Assembly: GCF_019212185.1 (NCBI RefSeq)
Contig: NZ_CP078138.1
Span: 2,276,501-2,340,500 of the forward strand
Direction of reading: 5' to 3'
DNA: 64,000 nucleotides
Source: Pseudomonas fluorescens
Lineage (GTDB): Bacteria > Pseudomonadota > Gammaproteobacteria > Pseudomonadales > Pseudomonadaceae
The first letter of the stretch is position 1. Every line of letters begins with the position of its first letter. Of the stretch, positions 61,435-64,000 are shown in pieces. Below the pieces are notes generated by a model. That model saw only the letters and a program-made list of their open reading frames with translations. It searched no databases and had not been told where the DNA came from. Both the position numbers and the translations under genes were made by a program.

Positions 61435-61560
61435 ATGATGCAGTGGAGCACCCGCAGATTCTTGGCGACCTTTGTTATTACGTGCCTTCTGGTCAACTGG
61501 ATGATTGTTGAGGTGGCCCCTTGGCTGGTCAGATTTCTCGACTTGCCGCTGTGCCTTTAA
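61435..61560 (+). CDS. Very small membrane protein (41 aa)
   Basis: 41 residues (MMQWSTRRFLATFVITC at the start) with one membrane helix at about residues 9-28 and a second hydrophobic stretch at the end. An ideal AGGAGGTG lies 5 bases upstream of the ATG pair at 61435/61438. No family recognised. Coding is supported by the ribosome site and uninterrupted hydrophobic pattern. Confidence 0.55.
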   Translation: MMQWSTRRFLATFVITCLLVNWMIVEVAPWLVRFLDLPLCL

Positions 61561-61591
61561 TGGGGGGATTCCCCAAAGGTGGTGCCGTTCG

Positions 61592-61831
61592 CTAGGCCTT
61601 GTTCAGATGCAGATGGGTGTCGAGGATACTCTGCAGCCGTTCGGTGTTGAGCCTCTGGCACTCGTCCTCGGCGTCCTGGCGGCTCGGGTAGGTGGGCGCC
61701 AGGCGTTGCTTGTCCTGATTGTCGTAAAGATTGAATTGGATCGGCGCGGTTTTGCAGTAGAAGCGACCGCCTTCACGCACCGTCTCTGTCTCGACTGGAA
61801 TTGCCGGAACCACAACAAAACGTGGATTCAT
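61592..61831 (-). CDS. Small hypothetical protein (79 aa)
   Basis: 79 residues from ATG 61831 behind GGGGGCGA; the upstream in-frame ATG 61849 lacks a ribosome site. Soluble, with ETETVREGGRFYCKTAPIQFNLYDNQDKQRLAPTYPS-like content and an ending helix (EDECQRLNTERLQSIL). No family recognised. Confidence 0.65.
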   Translation of the reverse strand: MNPRFVVVPAIPVETETVREGGRFYCKTAPIQFNLYDNQDKQRLAPTYPSRQDAEDECQRLNTERLQSILDTHLHLNKA

Positions 61832-61891
61832 GTTCGCCCCCGGTGACATTAAGACAGTAAGCCTAAGGAATAGTGGCTACTTGCCTTCAGA

Positions 61892-62104
61892 TCAAGGGCT
61901 GCGCATGGAAATCCGATGAGGTGTCGTTTTATCAACCGTGCCCCCCAGGTCTTTTTTTTCTGGCGGCGTGGTGGTCTCGGGGGAGGAAAGTGGGGGCGCA
62001 GGCACGTCTTCATCGTTACGCAAATGGCGATGCCAGCCATACAAGGCCATGCCCAGCGTAACAATGACAATGACTGCAAAAGCGATAGCAGCGTAGGTAA
62101 TCAC
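61892..62104 (-). CDS. Small single-helix membrane protein, hypothetical
   Basis: 70 residues with GTG start at 62104. One membrane helix (about residues 3-23: TYAAIAFAVIVIVTLGMALYG), then a polar Pro-rich tail. AAGGA lies 12 bases upstream, rather far. Coding is moderately supported. Confidence 0.5.
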   Translation of the reverse strand: MITYAAIAFAVIVIVTLGMALYGWHRHLRNDEDVPAPPLSSPETTTPPEKKDLGGTVDKTTPHRISMRSP

Positions 62105-62389
62105 GTGTGTTGCGAATCCTTGCAGAGCGATTGTTACAGCTTAGATTCGATACGCGTAGAGGTATGTAGGATCAGTCTGCAATTGCACCGCTCTGATAAG
62201 CGGTTATGCCGGTAATCCTGTCGAGCGATGGGTCTGGGGAAGAAGGAGCCAAATCCCTTTGGCCTGCTGGATTTTGTACGAATGCTATGACGAATCTGTG
62301 ACAGGTCTGTACTGCGGCGGGCGAACCGCCGGGATATGGACTACACCTTTCTGGACCTCGGCGACGGGTTTCAAATAGGGAGTTATCCA

Positions 62390-62845
62390 ATGCTTGCCCA
62401 CTGGTTTCTCGCGGCAATACACCTGCTGGCCTATGGATTGGCGTTATGGGCGGTGTTGTCCCGCGCTACGGCCCTGCGCCAGGTCACCGCGAATGGCGAG
62501 GGTGCCAGGCGTGTATTGCTGGCGGACAACCTTTGGGGGATATCAGCGATTATTCTGCTGGTGAGCGGTGGCTTCAGGGCGTTTGGCGGGTACGAGAAGG
62601 GCACGGACTATTACCTGCATCAGCCACTTTTCCACCTGAAAATGACCTTGTTCGTGGTCATCCTGGTACTGGAGATCGCGCCAATGGTCACGCTGGTCAA
62701 ATGGCGGATTGCCTTGGCGCGCAAGACTGCACTGAATGTCAGGCGCACGGGTTTATACGCGCGTGTCTGTCATATTGAAGCGCTGTTTTTGGTCTTGATG
62801 GTCGTGGCCGCATCCGGCATGGCGCGTGGCGTGACATTCGGTTGA
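62390..62845 (+). CDS. DUF2214-family membrane protein
   Basis: 151 residues from ATG 62390 behind TAGGGAG; earlier in-frame starts lie in non-protein-like sequence. Four membrane helices are predicted. The blocks LADNLWGISAIILLVSGGFRAF and FHLKMTLFVVILVLEIAPM match the DUF2214 pattern. Function unknown. Confidence 0.82.
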   Translation: MLAHWFLAAIHLLAYGLALWAVLSRATALRQVTANGEGARRVLLADNLWGISAIILLVSGGFRAFGGYEKGTDYYLHQPLFHLKMTLFVVILVLEIAPMVTLVKWRIALARKTALNVRRTGLYARVCHIEALFLVLMVVAASGMARGVTFG

Positions 62846-63039
62846 AGGGCAGTAGGAGCAGCCGATTTCGACCCTGAAAATGAGAATCGCCTGACATCGT
62901 CGAGCGGGACATTCCGTTAGTATCGACATCTTGTTGCGGCGGCCCGCTGGGGACTCAAGAGCGCGGGGCAAGACTTCCAGAATCTTTAGCCAGCCTTGGC
63001 CATGCAGCAGCAGGCTGGCTACTGATCACTGTTCGAGGC

Positions 63040-63231
63040 TCAGCTTTGCGGCTTGTCCGGGGCAGTCAAGCCTGCCTGGATGCGCTGGTAGATTTCTTCT
63101 CGATGCACCGCAACGTCTTTCGGGGCATTGATGCCAATTCTGACCTGCTGGCCGCTAACGCCCAGTATGGTGATCGTAATGTCGTCACCGATGTTTATGC
63201 TTTCACCGACTTTGCGGGTGAGTATCAGCAT
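63040..63231 (-). CDS. rsmE: CsrA/RsmE-family translational regulator
   Basis: 63 residues from ATG 63231 behind AAGGAGAAG. CsrA fold: [39 protein letters not shown], with the RNA-binding Arg4-like (R6) and Arg44-region (HREE). The [11 protein letters not shown] and QAGLTAPDK tail match RsmE more than RsmA. It binds GGA motifs near ribosome sites to repress translation and is titrated by RsmX/Y/Z RNAs in the Gac/Rsm pathway. Confidence 0.9.
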
Positions 63232-63477
63232 GATCTTCTCCTTGATAGCTTTGTAAGGCACCTGACTCGTGTGCAGATGTCGGTCATACGTATAGATTAG
63301 TGCGAAGTGTCACGGTTTGGGTGCATCTTTGTGACGCGCAGACGCCGCATTAATTCCCGGGGTGCGACTATACAGAGGCTTCAAGCATCATTCTCGCTGT
63401 TTTATGCCCTGTTTGCCTGGGTTGAGAATCATTTTTGAGTGATAAGATCTCTTCCTTTGGTATTGCGAGGAAAAACT

Positions 63478-63843
63478 GTGCGCAGAATGATGTGGGTGAT
63501 CGCGGTATTGGTCCTGGCCGGCTGCGGTGAGCGAGACCAGCAAGCGTCGAAAAAGCCTCAGGCTCCGGTGGTTTCTACTCAGAATGAAGCTGCTGCACCG
63601 CAATGGGATGTGTTGGTACAAGGTTCGACTCCGCAAGCTGTCAGCGATCTCGCCGGGTGGTTGATCGAGCATAGCTTTGTTTCGTACGTAGTCACGCGCG
63701 AGGGCAAACAACAGGTTCTGGTCGGCCCGTTCAACTCCCGGGCCGAGGCCGAGGCCAAACAGGCAGCTGTGTCCGCTGCGCTGGTCAAGGCGAAGAAACA
63801 GAACATCGAAACCCTGGTTATCGAGCACAGCAACGCAGAGTAA
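63478..63843 (+). CDS. SPOR-like lipoprotein, hypothetical
   Basis: 121 residues from GTG 63478 behind GAGGA. Lipoprotein signal ending LAGC, then a polar linker (ERDQQASKKPQAPVV) and a small alpha-beta domain with YVVTREGKQQVLVGPFNSRAEAEAKQ, the pattern of SPOR domains that bind denuded glycan strands in peptidoglycan. Probably envelope-located. Confidence 0.78.
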   Translation: MRRMMWVIAVLVLAGCGERDQQASKKPQAPVVSTQNEAAAPQWDVLVQGSTPQAVSDLAGWLIEHSFVSYVVTREGKQQVLVGPFNSRAEAEAKQAAVSAALVKAKKQNIETLVIEHSNAE

Positions 63844-63898
63844 TTTTTCGTGAGCGTTGCGGCGGCCTGGCATGGGTAGAGAGGGTGGACTGCAAACG

Positions 63899-63932
63899 TA
63901 AAAGGCCCGGTGCCATGCACCGGGCCTTTTTT
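63899..63932. terminator. Bidirectional terminator
   Basis: Perfect arms AAAGGCCCGGTG / CACCGGGCCTTT (63901-63912, 63918-63929) with a 5-base loop, A-run left and T-run right, between convergent genes. Confidence 0.92.
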
Positions 63933-63938
63933 CATCAC

Positions 63939-64000
63939 TTAGCCGCACATCTTCATGTCGACGGGTCCGACAAACTCATTGGCGCGTCCCATGACGCACG
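63939..64000 (-). CDS. C-terminal end of an unidentified protein, cut by window edge
   Basis: Leftward frame ending at TAA 63939, giving ANEFVGPVDMKMCG at the C-terminus. It is directly before the bidirectional terminator, as expected for a real gene end. Too little is visible to name it. Confidence 0.5.
   Translation of the reverse strand, partial: CVMGRANEFVGPVDMKMCG

Noticed and set aside
62989..63020. AGCCAGCC / GGCTGGCT inverted repeat after rsmE as its terminator
   Set aside because: 16-base loop and no clear U-run on the minus strand, so termination is doubtful.
1..64000. CRISPR arrays, insertion sequences or intact prophage
   Set aside because: I saw no regularly spaced repeats, transposase genes or phage structural genes; the only mobile-element trace is the integrase fragment at 21980-22130.

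Overview
The window looks like a chromosome segment of a fluorescent-group Pseudomonas. Reasons: high GC, Pseudomonas-type REP palindromes (GTGGGAGCGAGC family), an RsmE-like CsrA, and close matches to PuuB, GltS, PPK2, GapN and FeaR families. No plasmid or phage backbone is visible. A short integrase relic lies downstream of a tRNA-Val gene.

Layout. 1-4.7 kb: MarR regulator (5' cut by the window edge) and an EmrAB/NodT tripartite drug efflux operon. 4.7-10.2 kb: small housekeeping genes, a YedK/HMCES protein, and a leftward operon of a duplicated DUF1538 membrane protein with two P-II-like proteins. 10.5-20.7 kb: tRNA-Ser, BI-1 protein, Lrp regulator, EamA and FUSC transporters, GapN, a three-gene exported redox/PLP operon, PuuB and tRNA-Val. 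20.9-22.1 kb: probable foreign patch with an integrase relic. 22.2-23.8 kb: small membrane protein and a diguanylate cyclase.

23.7-46.2 kb plus 51.6-53.6 kb form a large catabolic region for aromatic amines and indole-3-acetate. It holds a TTQ-dependent aromatic amine dehydrogenase (aauBEDA), an iac-type indole-3-acetate pathway (iacA, B, I, H, C, D, E, F, and G further on), the AraC regulator FeaR, and a FixL/FixJ-like two-component pair at the two ends of the iac block. It also holds an amino-alcohol kinase / PLP phospho-lyase / permease operon, a porin and chemoreceptor pair, and a cytochrome c plus FeaB-type aldehyde dehydrogenase pair. Four promoters in this region share a direct repeat TGCCA-N16-TGCCA in the same orientation relative to the gene. 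I propose this as the FeaR operator, which would join the amine dehydrogenase, kinase/lyase, porin/receptor and aldehyde dehydrogenase operons in one regulon.

46.3-51.4 kb is an AT-rich island inserted between the divergent porin and cytochrome/aldehyde dehydrogenase operons. It encodes a complete microcin B17-like thiazole/oxazole-modified peptide system: a 69-residue Gly-rich precursor, McbB-like, McbC-like and McbD (YcaO)-like modification enzymes, and a two-gene ABC exporter. The precursor has no adjacent Ser/Cys pair and therefore cannot form the fused bis-heterocycles of microcin B17. There is no McbG-like immunity gene. This is the most likely new system in the window.

53.6-64 kb: mechanosensitive channel, hypothetical membrane protein, small proteins, GltS, PPK2, DUF2214 protein, RsmE-type CsrA, a SPOR-like lipoprotein and the 3' end of one more gene.
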